DNA from: Flavobacteriaceae bacterium
GTDB lineage: Bacteria > Bacteroidota > Bacteroidia > Flavobacteriales > Flavobacteriaceae
Assembly: GCA_023257625.1 (NCBI GenBank)
Contig: JALRBW010000029.1
Location: forward strand, 1-35,119
Reading direction: 5' to 3'
Length of the DNA: 35,119 bases
Shown here: positions 23,951 through 32,062 of the stretch, piece by piece
How positions within the stretch are numbered: position 1 is the stretch's first letter
Layout: every line of letters begins with the position of its first letter
Made by a program: the position numbers and the translations under genes
The notes under the pieces: model-generated
Seen by the model: the letters and a program-made list of their open reading frames with translations, nothing else
The model's database searches: none
What the model was told of the DNA's origin: nothing

Positions 23951-24727
23951 ATGGCAAAAAAAACTGAAACGACTGTAGAAGAAAAATTAAGAGCCCTATA
24001 CGACTTGCAATTAATTGATTCTAGAATTGATGAAATAAAAAACTTAAGAGGTGAACTGCCTTTAGAAGTAGAAGATTTAGAAAATGAAATTACAGGTTTA
24101 AAAACCAAGATTGAAAAAATTAACGCTGAAATCAAAGAAAGTGAGCATAGTATTGCTGAACAAAAAAACACGATAGAATCAGCTAAGGAATTACACAAAA
24201 AATACGAAGAAAAACTAAAAAATGTTCGCAATAATAGAGAATACAACTCCATTGTAAAAGAACAAGAATTTCAAGAACTAGAAACACAATTAGCTGAGAA
24301 AAAAATAAAAGAGTATAAGGCTAGAATAGAACAAAAGCAAGAAATACTTAATCAAGTGAATGCTAATCTTGATGAAAGAAGTAAACATTTAGAGGCTAAA
24401 AAAGGAGAATTAGATATTATTCTAAAAGAAACTCAAAAAGAAGAGGATTTATTATTAAAAAAATCTGAAGAATTTGAAAAGTCAATTGAGGAGCGTTTAA
24501 TTAATGCTTATAAACGTATCCGTTCTAGCGTTAAAAATGGATTAGCTATTGTTGCAATTGAAAGAGGTGCCTCTGGTGGTTCATATTTTTCTATCCCTCC
24601 ACAGGTACAATTAGAAATCGCTTCCCGAAATAAAATCATTACTGATGAACATAGCGGACGCATATTAGTTGATGCTGATCTTGCCCGTGAGGAGCAAGAT
24701 AAAATTCAAAAAATTATTGCTGGGTAA
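23951..24727 (+). CDS. Coiled-coil protein of the C4 zinc-ribbon family, cysteines lost
   Basis: A 258-residue protein. Residues 10-190 are a long coiled coil rich in Glu and Lys. The C-terminal 60 residues match the zinc-ribbon end of the DUF164-type family (I-P-P-Q-V-Q-L, G-R-I-L-V-D). The four cysteine positions are Ser208, Ser211, Asp232 and Ser235 here, so no zinc can be bound in the usual way. Since the rest of the motif is intact, the fold is probably kept without metal. The family is often next to NIF3 genes, as here. Function unknown; its stop abuts that of the convergent Dabb gene. Confidence 0.88.
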   Translation: MAKKTETTVEEKLRALYDLQLIDSRIDEIKNLRGELPLEVEDLENEITGLKTKIEKINAEIKESEHSIAEQKNTIESAKELHKKYEEKLKNVRNNREYNSIVKEQEFQELETQLAEKKIKEYKARIEQKQEILNQVNANLDERSKHLEAKKGELDIILKETQKEEDLLLKKSEEFEKSIEERLINAYKRIRSSVKNGLAIVAIERGASGGSYFSIPPQVQLEIASRNKIITDEHSGRILVDADLAREEQDKIQKIIAG

Positions 24728-25156
24728 TTATTCCCAAAAATCATACACTAGTACTGATTCTGTGTGTGGCACAAAAAGGGTTACAAACTTTTGGTGAATG
24801 GGATGTGGAAGGTAAATACTATCTCTATCTTCAGAGTTAGAAAACTTCATTGTTAGACTATGTGTATATCCCTTATCTAGACCCTCAGGTGATACATTTG
24901 TTCCAAAATGTAAAGAGTTAACTCCCGGAATTTGTTGTAATCCATAAGCTGCATCCTCTATTGTATTTAATGTAGAATTGGAAATATCATCTTTAAATTC
25001 AATTAGTACAAGATGTACTAATTTTTTAGTTTGCTTTGAAACAACACTTTTTGGATTATAGTCTTTTAATAAGAAATACCCAAATGTTAATGTAGAACAA
25101 TAAAATAATGTTATAATTAAAAAAGAAAAACGATCTGTAATTCCAAAACGACGCAT
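24728..25156 (-). CDS. Dabb (stress-responsive A/B barrel) domain protein
   Basis: A 142-residue protein with one N-terminal membrane helix (about residues 11-30) that may act as an uncleaved anchor or signal, then a Dabb domain. The V-H-L-V-L-I-E-F-K-D start, the central Y-T-H-S-L-T-M-K-F and the H-P-I-H-Q-K-F-V end with V-Y-D-F are typical. Dabb proteins are dimeric ferredoxin-like folds; some are plant stress proteins or cyclases, most bacterial ones have no known function. No operon partner: 225 AT-rich bases separate it from the upstream broken gene, where I see no further gene. Confidence 0.87.
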   Translation of the reverse strand: MRRFGITDRFSFLIITLFYCSTLTFGYFLLKDYNPKSVVSKQTKKLVHLVLIEFKDDISNSTLNTIEDAAYGLQQIPGVNSLHFGTNVSPEGLDKGYTHSLTMKFSNSEDRDSIYLPHPIHQKFVTLFVPHTESVLVYDFWE

Positions 25157-25381
25157 TTGACTATTTTTTTCTAAAATAAAAAATTAAAATGGATCGTTAT
25201 GGTACAATTATAATATTTAAAAAAAACCTCCACAACAAAACAAAATATCATTTAAAAGTGCACTCAATTGAAAAGTAAATATGTTGATACAAAAAAGCAC
25301 TCAATTTAAGACCAACAATTTAGGAAAATAATTTTTTTAAAATTATAAACTATTTAAGTTGATTTTGATGGAAAATCATCC

Positions 25382-26011
25382 CTAAAAAATGAATTCTAAT
25401 CCAAGTGTACTAATAAAATTTTCAGATGATAGGGTGTAATTCAAAAAACCATTAATGTGTATTTTTGGAGTAATATGGTAGGAAACCGTTTCTGCCAGAC
25501 CATAAGTAGAATCTAAGTCTAATAGATAAGCTTGAGAGAAAAATTGAAATTTATTTTTTGAAACAGCAACATTCAATGTCAATAAATTTATTTCCAAATC
25601 TGTATCTCTTCTTTTTCCATGAATATAAAGAGTGCTTAATGATACTCTATCATTGAGGGGATAATAAGCACTTATCTCTTGAGCAAAAAAAGTAGTCATA
25701 TCTAAATTATCATCTATTTGAAATGCTGGTATATGTCCACCATTATTGAACTTAAATTTTTTATCTATCACTTTCATTCGTGAAATAAAAATCATTCCTC
25801 TTGGATTTAACGTATTGATTCTTATGTTCCCAATCAAGTGACCTGAAAATATTTTTTCAGTACCCGTACCTACTTTAAAAACTATGTTGGGTTTGGTATC
25901 CATAAAAGCTGGAATAAAACTAAATCCTCCACTACTAAATTCAATACTTCCATATTATGAGTAAAGGGAGGAAAAAGATAATAATACGAGTAGAATTTGT
26001 CTTTTAAGCAT
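25382..26011 (-). pseudogene. Outer-membrane beta-barrel-like protein gene with a premature stop at the signal-peptide junction
   Basis: The open part, ATG 25903 to the stop at 25382, gives 173 residues of alternating beta-strand pattern ending in L-G-L-E-F-I-F, the terminal-Phe ending of outer-membrane barrels. Upstream in the same frame, from ATG 26011, is a clear signal peptide (MLKRQILLVLLSFSSLYS). It is followed by a TAA (25957-25955) and then Y-G-S-I-E-F-S-S-G-G, continuous with the rest. The stop sits where many flavobacterial exported proteins have Gln after the cleavage site, so one C-to-T change (CAA to TAA) would explain it. Read through, the protein would have 209 residues. Without the signal it cannot be exported. 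A sequencing error is possible. Confidence 0.8.
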
Positions 26012-26034
26012 CGAAAAATTTAAATACTTCAATC

Positions 26035-26061
26035 AAAAAGAAAACCCCTTGATGGGGTTTT
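26035..26061 (-). terminator. Intrinsic terminator after tRNA-Val
   Basis: On the reverse strand, AAAACCCC (26061-26054) pairs with GGGGTTTT (26048-26041) over eight bases around a five-base loop and is followed by CTTTTT. It lies ten bases past the tRNA-Val 3' end and before the broken outer-membrane protein gene on the same strand. Confidence 0.85.
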
Positions 26062-26070
26062 GGAAGTTTG

Positions 26071-26145
26071 TGGGCGCTGAGGGATTCGAACCCCCGACCC
26101 CTTGGGTGTAAACCAAGTGCTCTGAACCAACTGAGCTAAGCGCCC
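26071..26145 (-). tRNA. tRNA-Val (anticodon UAC)
   Basis: A 75-base cloverleaf on the reverse strand: acceptor GGGCGCT paired with AGCGCCC, D-arm AGCTCAGTTGGTTCAGAGC, anticodon stem CTTGG/CCAAG around loop TTTACAC (anticodon TAC), T-arm CGGGGGTTCGAATCCC. Discriminator A; CCA not encoded. Confidence 0.97.
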
Positions 26146-26205
26146 TAAATCGTTAAATAAAATTCATTTGGTGCGCAAAGATAAACTTTATACTAAAAAA
26201 GCAAA

Positions 26206-27444
26206 CTATTCCTCTTTAATTATTTTTAGGTGGTCCAATATTTCTGAAACAACAAATGTACTTCCGCATACCAAAATAAGATCTGATTTTTCAGCTTTTA
26301 ATTTTGCATCCTCATAAGCAAATACAATATTTTGAAAATATGATAAATGAAGAGAACTCTTTTTTAAAGTCTCTTTAAGTTCTTTCAATGGAAGACCCCG
26401 ATCTATTTGTGGAGTACTTAAATAAAATTTAGCCGTTTTAGGGAGTAATTCTATAATTGAATTTACATCACGTTCTTTTACAAAACCCATTACTAAATGT
26501 AACTGAGAATATTCAAGTGTTTTTAAATTATCCACTAGAACTTTTATGCCCGCTGGATTATGTCCCACATCTAAAACCACTTTGGGCGCATTTTCCACCT
26601 CATGCCATCGACCCATAAAATGGGTTTGTTTTATTACCTGTGTTAGTCCTTTTTGAATTATTGAGGGGGTTATTTTATTCTCCTTTAATTGGGTCAAAGC
26701 GGTTATTGCTGTTGCCACGTTTTGCTGCTGATATCTGCCCAATAAATCCGTTTTCCATTCATTGTTATATGGAAGGGCATAAACAATAGATGCTTTTACA
26801 TCGTTTGCTTTGGCTTCAAAAACAGGCTTTGTTTCATCATCATTTTCACCTAAAATTACGGGTACTCCTTTTTTGATTATTCCTGCCTTTTCTGCAGCAA
26901 TAGCTATTCGAGTTGTACCTAAAAATTGCATATGATCAAGTGCTATGTTTGTTATTACAGATTCTACTGGGGTAATTATATTGGTTGCATCTAAACGCCC
27001 GCCTAACCCCACTTCAATTACAGCATAGTCAACCTTTTTCATAGAAAAATAGGTCAAGGCCATACCTACGGTCATTTCAAAAAATGAAAGTTGATGATTT
27101 TCAATATATGTTTTGTGCTGATCTATAAATTCAACAACCTCAGATTTAGATATCATCTTGCCATTTACCTTAATACGTTCTCTAAAATCAAGTAAATGAG
27201 GAGAACTATAAATACCCGTCTTAAAACCAGCAGATTGTAATACTGATGCAATAATATGGGTAGTAGATCCTTTTCCATTAGTTCCCCCTACATGTATTGA
27301 TTTATAGGATTTATGAGGATTTCCTAAGTAATTATCCCAAAGTGAAACGGCTTCAAGCCCCGGCCGATACGCAGCTGCTCCCTTCCTTTGATACATGGGT
27401 AATTGAGCGTACATCCAATCTAAAGTACTTGTATAGTTAGTCAA
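26206..27444 (-). CDS. folC: Bifunctional folylpolyglutamate synthase/dihydrofolate synthase FolC
   Basis: A 412-residue Mur-ligase-family enzyme. The GGTNGKGSTTH Walker A loop (about residues 52-62), the V-I-E-V-G-L-G-G-R-L-D-A-T-N motif and the N-I-A-L-D-H-M-Q-F-L-G segment are diagnostic of FolC. The C-terminal domain begins near 290 with V-L-D-V-G-H-N-P-A-G. It adds glutamate to dihydropteroate and to folates. It is the last gene of the exbB-exbD-tonB-folC series, three bases after the TonB-like gene. The link is positional; no shared function is evident. Confidence 0.95.
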   Translation of the reverse strand: MTNYTSTLDWMYAQLPMYQRKGAAAYRPGLEAVSLWDNYLGNPHKSYKSIHVGGTNGKGSTTHIIASVLQSAGFKTGIYSSPHLLDFRERIKVNGKMISKSEVVEFIDQHKTYIENHQLSFFEMTVGMALTYFSMKKVDYAVIEVGLGGRLDATNIITPVESVITNIALDHMQFLGTTRIAIAAEKAGIIKKGVPVILGENDDETKPVFEAKANDVKASIVYALPYNNEWKTDLLGRYQQQNVATAITALTQLKENKITPSIIQKGLTQVIKQTHFMGRWHEVENAPKVVLDVGHNPAGIKVLVDNLKTLEYSQLHLVMGFVKERDVNSIIELLPKTAKFYLSTPQIDRGLPLKELKETLKKSSLHLSYFQNIVFAYEDAKLKAEKSDLILVCGSTFVVSEILDHLKIIKEE

Positions 27445-27447
27445 GGC

Positions 27448-28278
27448 TTATTCCCCTAGTTTAAATTGAATAACAACGAACCCAATCTGTTCTGCCGGCG
27501 CTTGGTTGTCTGGATACCATTGGTGTAAAAGGGCGGTTTCTTGAGCAGGTTTTAATAAACATGGATGGGTTGATGTACTACCTCTAACACCAGGTTCCGC
27601 TGCAATGACTTGACCTTGATTATTGACCGTTATTCTAACGACGACAATTCCCTCCTGATTACACTCTTGAACAACTTTTCCGCTTGAAAGTAAATTTCTA
27701 CCTTTTAATCCGTATCCTTTACCTAACCCTCCTAAACCAGCTGTTGAATAATAAGTACTTGCATAAGGATTTCCTTCAGCTTTTCCTTTATCACCCTGTA
27801 AAGCATCGTTCCCTTCTCCTTGTGAATCCTTTTCTAGTATTTCTTTTTTTGAAAGTAAATTGGAAACTAAGCTTTTTGTGGCATCAGATATTTTTGGAGG
27901 TTCAGGTACATCTTTGTCTTGTTGAGAGTCAACTTGGGACACTTGCTTTCCAAAAACTTCTTTTGAAACCTTAATTGGAGATTCTTTTTCTGTAATAATT
28001 TCCTCTACCTCGGCATTAGGAACTGATGTTTCTTTTGGAGGTTCTGTTTCTTTTATCGGAGGTGTTATCAAATTGTTTTGAGTTGAAGGTTCAACTGCCA
28101 CAGCTTGTTCTTCCCCCTGACCTTGGGAATAGGTCCCAAAATTTACTTCCATACCATATTGAACGGGAGGATCAAAATACGTTAATCCCACTAGAAAAAA
28201 TAATAATAGTAAAAGCAATCCTAAAGTTAAGGTTAAGCCAGCCGATTTTTTCTTGTGTGGGGTATCAAAAAATTTCAT
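27448..28278 (-). CDS. TonB-like energy transducer
   Basis: A 276-residue protein with a basic cytoplasmic N-terminus, one membrane helix (about 13-35), a long periplasmic linker rich in Pro, Glu, Gln and Lys (about 40-180), and a C-terminal region (about 190-276). The latter contains V-V-V-R-I-T-V-N-N-Q-G-Q-V and ends in V-I-Q-F-K-L-G-E, the TonB-type fold. A G-L-G-G-L-G-K-G-Y-G-L-K-G-R stretch precedes the domain. With ExbB and ExbD encoded just upstream it would use the proton gradient to drive an outer-membrane receptor or act as a Tol-like envelope system. One base separates it from exbD. Confidence 0.85.
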   Translation of the reverse strand: MKFFDTPHKKKSAGLTLTLGLLLLLLFFLVGLTYFDPPVQYGMEVNFGTYSQGQGEEQAVAVEPSTQNNLITPPIKETEPPKETSVPNAEVEEIITEKESPIKVSKEVFGKQVSQVDSQQDKDVPEPPKISDATKSLVSNLLSKKEILEKDSQGEGNDALQGDKGKAEGNPYASTYYSTAGLGGLGKGYGLKGRNLLSSGKVVQECNQEGIVVVRITVNNQGQVIAAEPGVRGSTSTHPCLLKPAQETALLHQWYPDNQAPAEQIGFVVIQFKLGE

Positions 28279-28279
28279 T

Positions 28280-28681
28280 TTAACGTGTTGGGGTTTCTAC
28301 TGCTAATACCACTTTTATTCCATTTTTATTTGCAATATTCATGGCATAAACAACAGCCTCTAAGGCCACTTGCTTTTCGGCACGCAATACAATAGAAGGT
28401 GCTGCAGTGTTTTTTTGTGCTGCAATCATTTCTCGTTCTAATGAATTTTTATTTACCGGTTTTTCATTCAAAAAATACTGCCCAGAATTAGTCAGGGTAA
28501 TCACAGCTGTATTTCGATTTTCACTTTTCCCTTCTGCTTTAGGCAATTTGACTTCGATAGTGTTTAATTGTTTTGCTAAGGTAGAGGCTATCATAAAAAA
28601 AATGAGCAACAAAAAGACAACATCGGTCATCGAAGACATATTAAACTCGGGTTTAATCTGGTTGCGTCCTCTTAAGTTCAT
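28280..28681 (-). CDS. exbD: ExbD/TolR family biopolymer transport protein
   Basis: A 133-residue protein with one N-terminal membrane helix. The F-N-M-S-S-M-T-D-V-V-F-L-L-L-I-F-F-M segment includes the Asp that carries protons in ExbD/TolR. The periplasmic remainder (about 45-133) has the normal small fold, ending in I-K-V-V-L-A-V-E-T-P. It forms the motor with ExbB. Two bases after exbB and one base before the TonB-like gene. Confidence 0.93.
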   Translation of the reverse strand: MNLRGRNQIKPEFNMSSMTDVVFLLLIFFMIASTLAKQLNTIEVKLPKAEGKSENRNTAVITLTNSGQYFLNEKPVNKNSLEREMIAAQKNTAAPSIVLRAEKQVALEAVVYAMNIANKNGIKVVLAVETPTR

Positions 28682-28683
28682 TT

Positions 28684-29358
28684 TTAAGCAGGTTCGTTTA
28701 GCAAGTCTAAAAACTCTAGACTTGTAGCCTCCATTTGATAGACTACTTTATTTGTTTTAACCACTAAATGATTGTAGCAGATATATCCTAATATTCCTAC
28801 AATTAGCCCAGCTACCGTAGTAGTCATTGCCGTATAAAGCCCGTTGGCTAAAAGTTGCATGTCAATATTTCCTCCTGCATTAGAAATTTCAAAAATAGAA
28901 AGTATCATTCCAATAACCGTTCCTAAAAATCCTAACATAGGTGCAGCGCCAGCAATTGTGGCCAGTATACTTATGTTTTTTTCTAATTGATATACTTCTA
29001 ATCGACCTGCGTTTTCAATTGCAGTGTTGATATCTTCAAGAGGCCGGCCAATACGTGATAAGCCCTTAGAAACAAGTCTTGCTACAGGTACATTTTCTTG
29101 TAAACATAACTGTTGAGCTCCATCAAGTTTTCCGCTAATAACAAAACTTCGTATTTGGGGCATAAATGTAGGTGCAATTTTAACAGCTGCCTTAATTGCA
29201 AATAAACGTTCAAAATAAATGTAAACTACCACCAATAGTAATAAAAACAAAACCCCTATAATTAGTTGCCCCCCCAATCCACCACTTTTTATTAACTCAA
29301 ATAGGGAAAGGGTTTTTTCCATTTGGAGGGGTGCAGGATCTTGAAAAAGTAATCTCAT
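28684..29358 (-). CDS. exbB: ExbB/TolQ/MotA family proton channel protein
   Basis: A 224-residue membrane protein with three helices: one near residues 33-50 and a pair near 130-155 and 175-195 separated by the I-D-M-Q-L-L-A-N-G-L-Y-T-A-M-T-T-T-V-A segment conserved in ExbB/TolQ. The A-G-A-A-P-M-L-G-F-L-G-T-V-I-G-M motif is characteristic. First gene of the exbB-exbD-tonB-folC operon. A second in-frame Met at residue 13 (base 29322) is a possible start, closer to the conserved L-F-E-L-I beginning. Confidence 0.93.
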   Translation of the reverse strand: MRLLFQDPAPLQMEKTLSLFELIKSGGLGGQLIIGVLFLLLLVVVYIYFERLFAIKAAVKIAPTFMPQIRSFVISGKLDGAQQLCLQENVPVARLVSKGLSRIGRPLEDINTAIENAGRLEVYQLEKNISILATIAGAAPMLGFLGTVIGMILSIFEISNAGGNIDMQLLANGLYTAMTTTVAGLIVGILGYICYNHLVVKTNKVVYQMEATSLEFLDLLNEPA

Positions 29359-29414
29359 ACTTGGCTAGCTTTACAATATATTAACGTTATTGTTTGAAAA
29401 AAATTCTTTTGAAT

Positions 29415-30743
29415 TTATAAAATATAATCTCGCAATAGAACAAAGGTTAAAAATCCACCTAAAAATCCAATTAATGCCAATCCCCCAATTTTTTTCAAAT
29501 ACCAGAAAAAATCAATTTTTTCCATTCCCATGGCCACAACTCCTGCAGCAGAACCTATAATTAGAATACTACCTCCAGTACCTGCGGAGTAGGCAATTAA
29601 ATGCCAAACAGGATCGTCTAATGTCATTGAAAACATACCCATACTTGCCGCCACTAAAGGTACATTGTCAATTACCGCAGAACCAAAACCTAAAAGACCG
29701 ATTACTACATCAGTATTTGGGATTGCTTGATTAAGCCCTTCAGCAAAATTAAAGAGCATCCCTAATGATTCTAGCCCTGCAACAGCAAGTAAAATTCCTA
29801 GAAAAAACAAAATACTGGGGAGTTCAATTTTTGATAAAGATTTATGCACAGGGCTTGATGTTTGATGTGCATCACTTTCTGAATCTAATGAAGTGATATT
29901 AATTTTAGACTTACTAAATATTTCTGCAAAGGTAGCTACTAACGCTAATGACAACATCATTCCCACATAAGGAGGTAAATGGGTTATTGTTTTAAAAATT
30001 GGAACAAATACTATTGATCCTAACCCTAAATACAACATTGTCCCACCTCGCTTATGTGTTTTAGTATCATCAGTTTCCTCGGATATATTTATTTTTCCTT
30101 TAAAAGCAGGCAGAAATGAAGCTACAATAATCGGGAGAATTAAGCACACCAAAGAAGGCAAAAGAACATGAATAATTAATTGACCGGTAGTCACTTTTTT
30201 GCCTATCCATAACATTGTTGTGGTAACATCGCCAATTGGCGACCATGAGCCTCCTGCATTTGCTGAAATAATTATTAAACCCGCAAACCATATTCGAGTT
30301 TCACGGTCTGCAATTACTTTTTGTAATATGGTTATCAAAACAATTGTAGCCGTAAGGTTATCAATAATGGCAGAAAGGATAAAAGCAAGAATTCCAAATA
30401 TCCACAACAATCCTTTTTTACTTTCTGTTTTTATAAATTTCTTTATGGATAAAAATCCATTGAAATAATCAATGATTTCTACAATGGTCATTGCCCCAAG
30501 TAAAAAGATTATGATTTCGGCTGTTTTTCCTAGATGATGTAATAAAATTTCTTCTAAATGAGTAGGATCAAGCTGTTTAAGTTCTGTATTTACATCAAAA
30601 ACAGGGAGGTGACCAAGAGCTATAATTGCCCACATTAAAGCCATCATTGCTAAGGCAGGGATTAGTTTGTCAATTTTTAAATTGTGCTCGAGCGTAATTG
30701 CTAAATAGCCTAAAATAAATAGACCTATAACTAGGGTTTCCAT
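29415..30743 (-). CDS. nhaD: NhaD family sodium:proton antiporter
   Basis: A 442-residue membrane protein with about twelve helices, of the ion transporter superfamily. The H-H-L-G-K-T-A-E-I-I-I-F-L-L-G-A-M-T segment, the I-I-D-N-L-T-A-T-I-V motif and the S-A-N-A-G-G-S-W-S-P-I-G-D-V-T-T motif are signatures of NhaD, as is the mirrored second-half A-V-I-D-N-V-P-L-V-A. It exports Na+ or Li+ in exchange for protons, common in marine and salt-exposed bacteria. Between anmK and exbB, all on one strand; gaps of 56 bases on both sides suggest separate or weakly linked transcription. Confidence 0.95.
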   Translation of the reverse strand: METLVIGLFILGYLAITLEHNLKIDKLIPALAMMALMWAIIALGHLPVFDVNTELKQLDPTHLEEILLHHLGKTAEIIIFLLGAMTIVEIIDYFNGFLSIKKFIKTESKKGLLWIFGILAFILSAIIDNLTATIVLITILQKVIADRETRIWFAGLIIISANAGGSWSPIGDVTTTMLWIGKKVTTGQLIIHVLLPSLVCLILPIIVASFLPAFKGKINISEETDDTKTHKRGGTMLYLGLGSIVFVPIFKTITHLPPYVGMMLSLALVATFAEIFSKSKINITSLDSESDAHQTSSPVHKSLSKIELPSILFFLGILLAVAGLESLGMLFNFAEGLNQAIPNTDVVIGLLGFGSAVIDNVPLVAASMGMFSMTLDDPVWHLIAYSAGTGGSILIIGSAAGVVAMGMEKIDFFWYLKKIGGLALIGFLGGFLTFVLLRDYIL

Positions 30744-30799
30744 AAGTAATTCAAGGTTTTCGGGTTAAAAATATAAAATTCTAAGTCCCTTATACTATA

Positions 30800-31861
30800 T
30801 CATGGATAAAAAATATTACCACTACAATGATCTTTAGATGCTCCAGTCACTGAAGCCAAACAATTTATTTCACTCCGAAGTCGTAGTACACCTAAAAAAC
30901 CGAAAATTAAAGCTTCTTTAAAATTTATAATTTGTTCATTAGGAATAATAAAATGAGCCTTACTATTTTTTTTAATACATTCCATTAGAAAAGTATTTTT
31001 AGCTCCACCTCCTGTCACCAATACCTTATCATTTAAATTAAATTGCTGGCTAATTTGTTTTGAAATATGTAGTGTATAGGTTGTTAAAAGATCTTCTGTT
31101 TTTGACGTATTAAATTCATTTAAAACTGGAATCACAAAGGAGTTTACCCATTCAATCCCTAAAGATTTCGGCGGGAGTTTTTGATAAAAATCAAAAGCAT
31201 TTAATTGATTAATTAAAGGAGTAATGCATTGTCCGTTTCTCGCTAGTTTACCATCTTCATCAAAAGGTTTATTAAGTCTAAGAGAAAGCAAATTCAAAAC
31301 AGTATTTACTGCGCCAATGTCATAAGCTATCGTTTTTTTATTTTTCGTAAAGGAAACATTGGCAAATCCCCCCAAATTTAAACACGCATTAAACTCTTTA
31401 AAAAGCAAAGCATCGCCAATAGGAACAAGTGGAGCTCCTTGTCCACCAAAGTCCACATCTTGTTTTCTGAAATCACATACAACTGGAAATCCTAATAGTT
31501 TCGCAAGTTCTGGTTTATTTCCTATTTGATAAGTAAGTCCCTTTTCTGGCTGATGAAAAAGAGTATGGCCATGAGAACAAACAGCATCTAGATATTTTAT
31601 CGAATATTTTTTACAAAACGTTTGAATTGTAGACGAAATAAGTGCTATGAATTCAGTTTCATAGAATTCAATTTCTTGACTAGATTTTGTAATTAAAGAC
31701 TGCAAAGTAGATACCCATTCTATACTATACTCGAAGGTTTGTGCAGCTTTAATATTAAAATACCATTCTTTATTATAGGTAAAATGGACATAAACTAAAT
31801 CTATTCCATCTAAAGAAGTTCCTGACATTAATCCAATGACACTATATTCTTTTTTCTCCAT
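30800..31861 (-). CDS. anmK: Anhydro-N-acetylmuramic acid kinase AnmK
   Basis: A 353-residue sugar kinase of the ASKHA fold. It has G-L-M-S-G-T-S-L-D-G-I-D-L near the N-terminus, S-H-G-H-T-L-F-H-Q-P, L-G-G-F-A-N-V-S-F, Y-D-I-G-A-V-N and V-T-G-G-G-A-K-N-T-F, all standard for AnmK. It phosphorylates and opens 1,6-anhydro-MurNAc from peptidoglycan turnover to MurNAc-6-phosphate. The usual MurQ etherase is not in the window. The divergent gltB gene starts 201 bases away; the gap holds no other gene. Confidence 0.95.
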   Translation of the reverse strand: MEKKEYSVIGLMSGTSLDGIDLVYVHFTYNKEWYFNIKAAQTFEYSIEWVSTLQSLITKSSQEIEFYETEFIALISSTIQTFCKKYSIKYLDAVCSHGHTLFHQPEKGLTYQIGNKPELAKLLGFPVVCDFRKQDVDFGGQGAPLVPIGDALLFKEFNACLNLGGFANVSFTKNKKTIAYDIGAVNTVLNLLSLRLNKPFDEDGKLARNGQCITPLINQLNAFDFYQKLPPKSLGIEWVNSFVIPVLNEFNTSKTEDLLTTYTLHISKQISQQFNLNDKVLVTGGGAKNTFLMECIKKNSKAHFIIPNEQIINFKEALIFGFLGVLRLRSEINCLASVTGASKDHCSGNIFYP

Positions 31862-32032
31862 TTAGAAATGCATAGCTATTGAATTATGAAAGATAAAGAA
31901 AGTAAAATTATAGATTATTCATTTTTAAAGTCGAATATTACATTTTTTCTCACTGGTAATTTAAAATATTACGAATTTAAAAATGCTCAGAACTTAGCCT
32001 TATTTTTATGATTTTAATGAAAATTTCATTAT

Positions 32033-32040
32033 TATTTTTG
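32033..32040 (+). promoter_or_regulatory. Bacteroidota-type promoter for gltB
   Basis: TATTTTTG matches TAnnTTTG exactly, 22 bases before the gltB ATG. Transcription would start near 32047, leaving a leader of about 16 bases. Several T-rich tetramers lie upstream, but none is a clean TTTG at the best spacing. Confidence 0.5.
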
Positions 32041-32062
32041 TATCCCTTCAAAATTTATATTT

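Noticed and set aside
23935-24252. Reverse-strand ORF of 105 codons opposite the coiled-coil gene
   Set aside because: The Ser/Phe-rich translation is what antisense of a Lys/Glu-rich coiled coil gives.
25260-25306. Direct repeat GCACTCAATT, two copies 37 bases apart, in the spacer between the Dabb gene and the broken gene
   Set aside because: There are only two short copies in AT-rich sequence with no further structure, so chance is likely; no third copy was seen nearby.
28407-28727. Forward-strand ORF of 106 codons across exbD and the end of exbB
   Set aside because: It is a shadow of well-supported genes on the other strand and matches no family I know.
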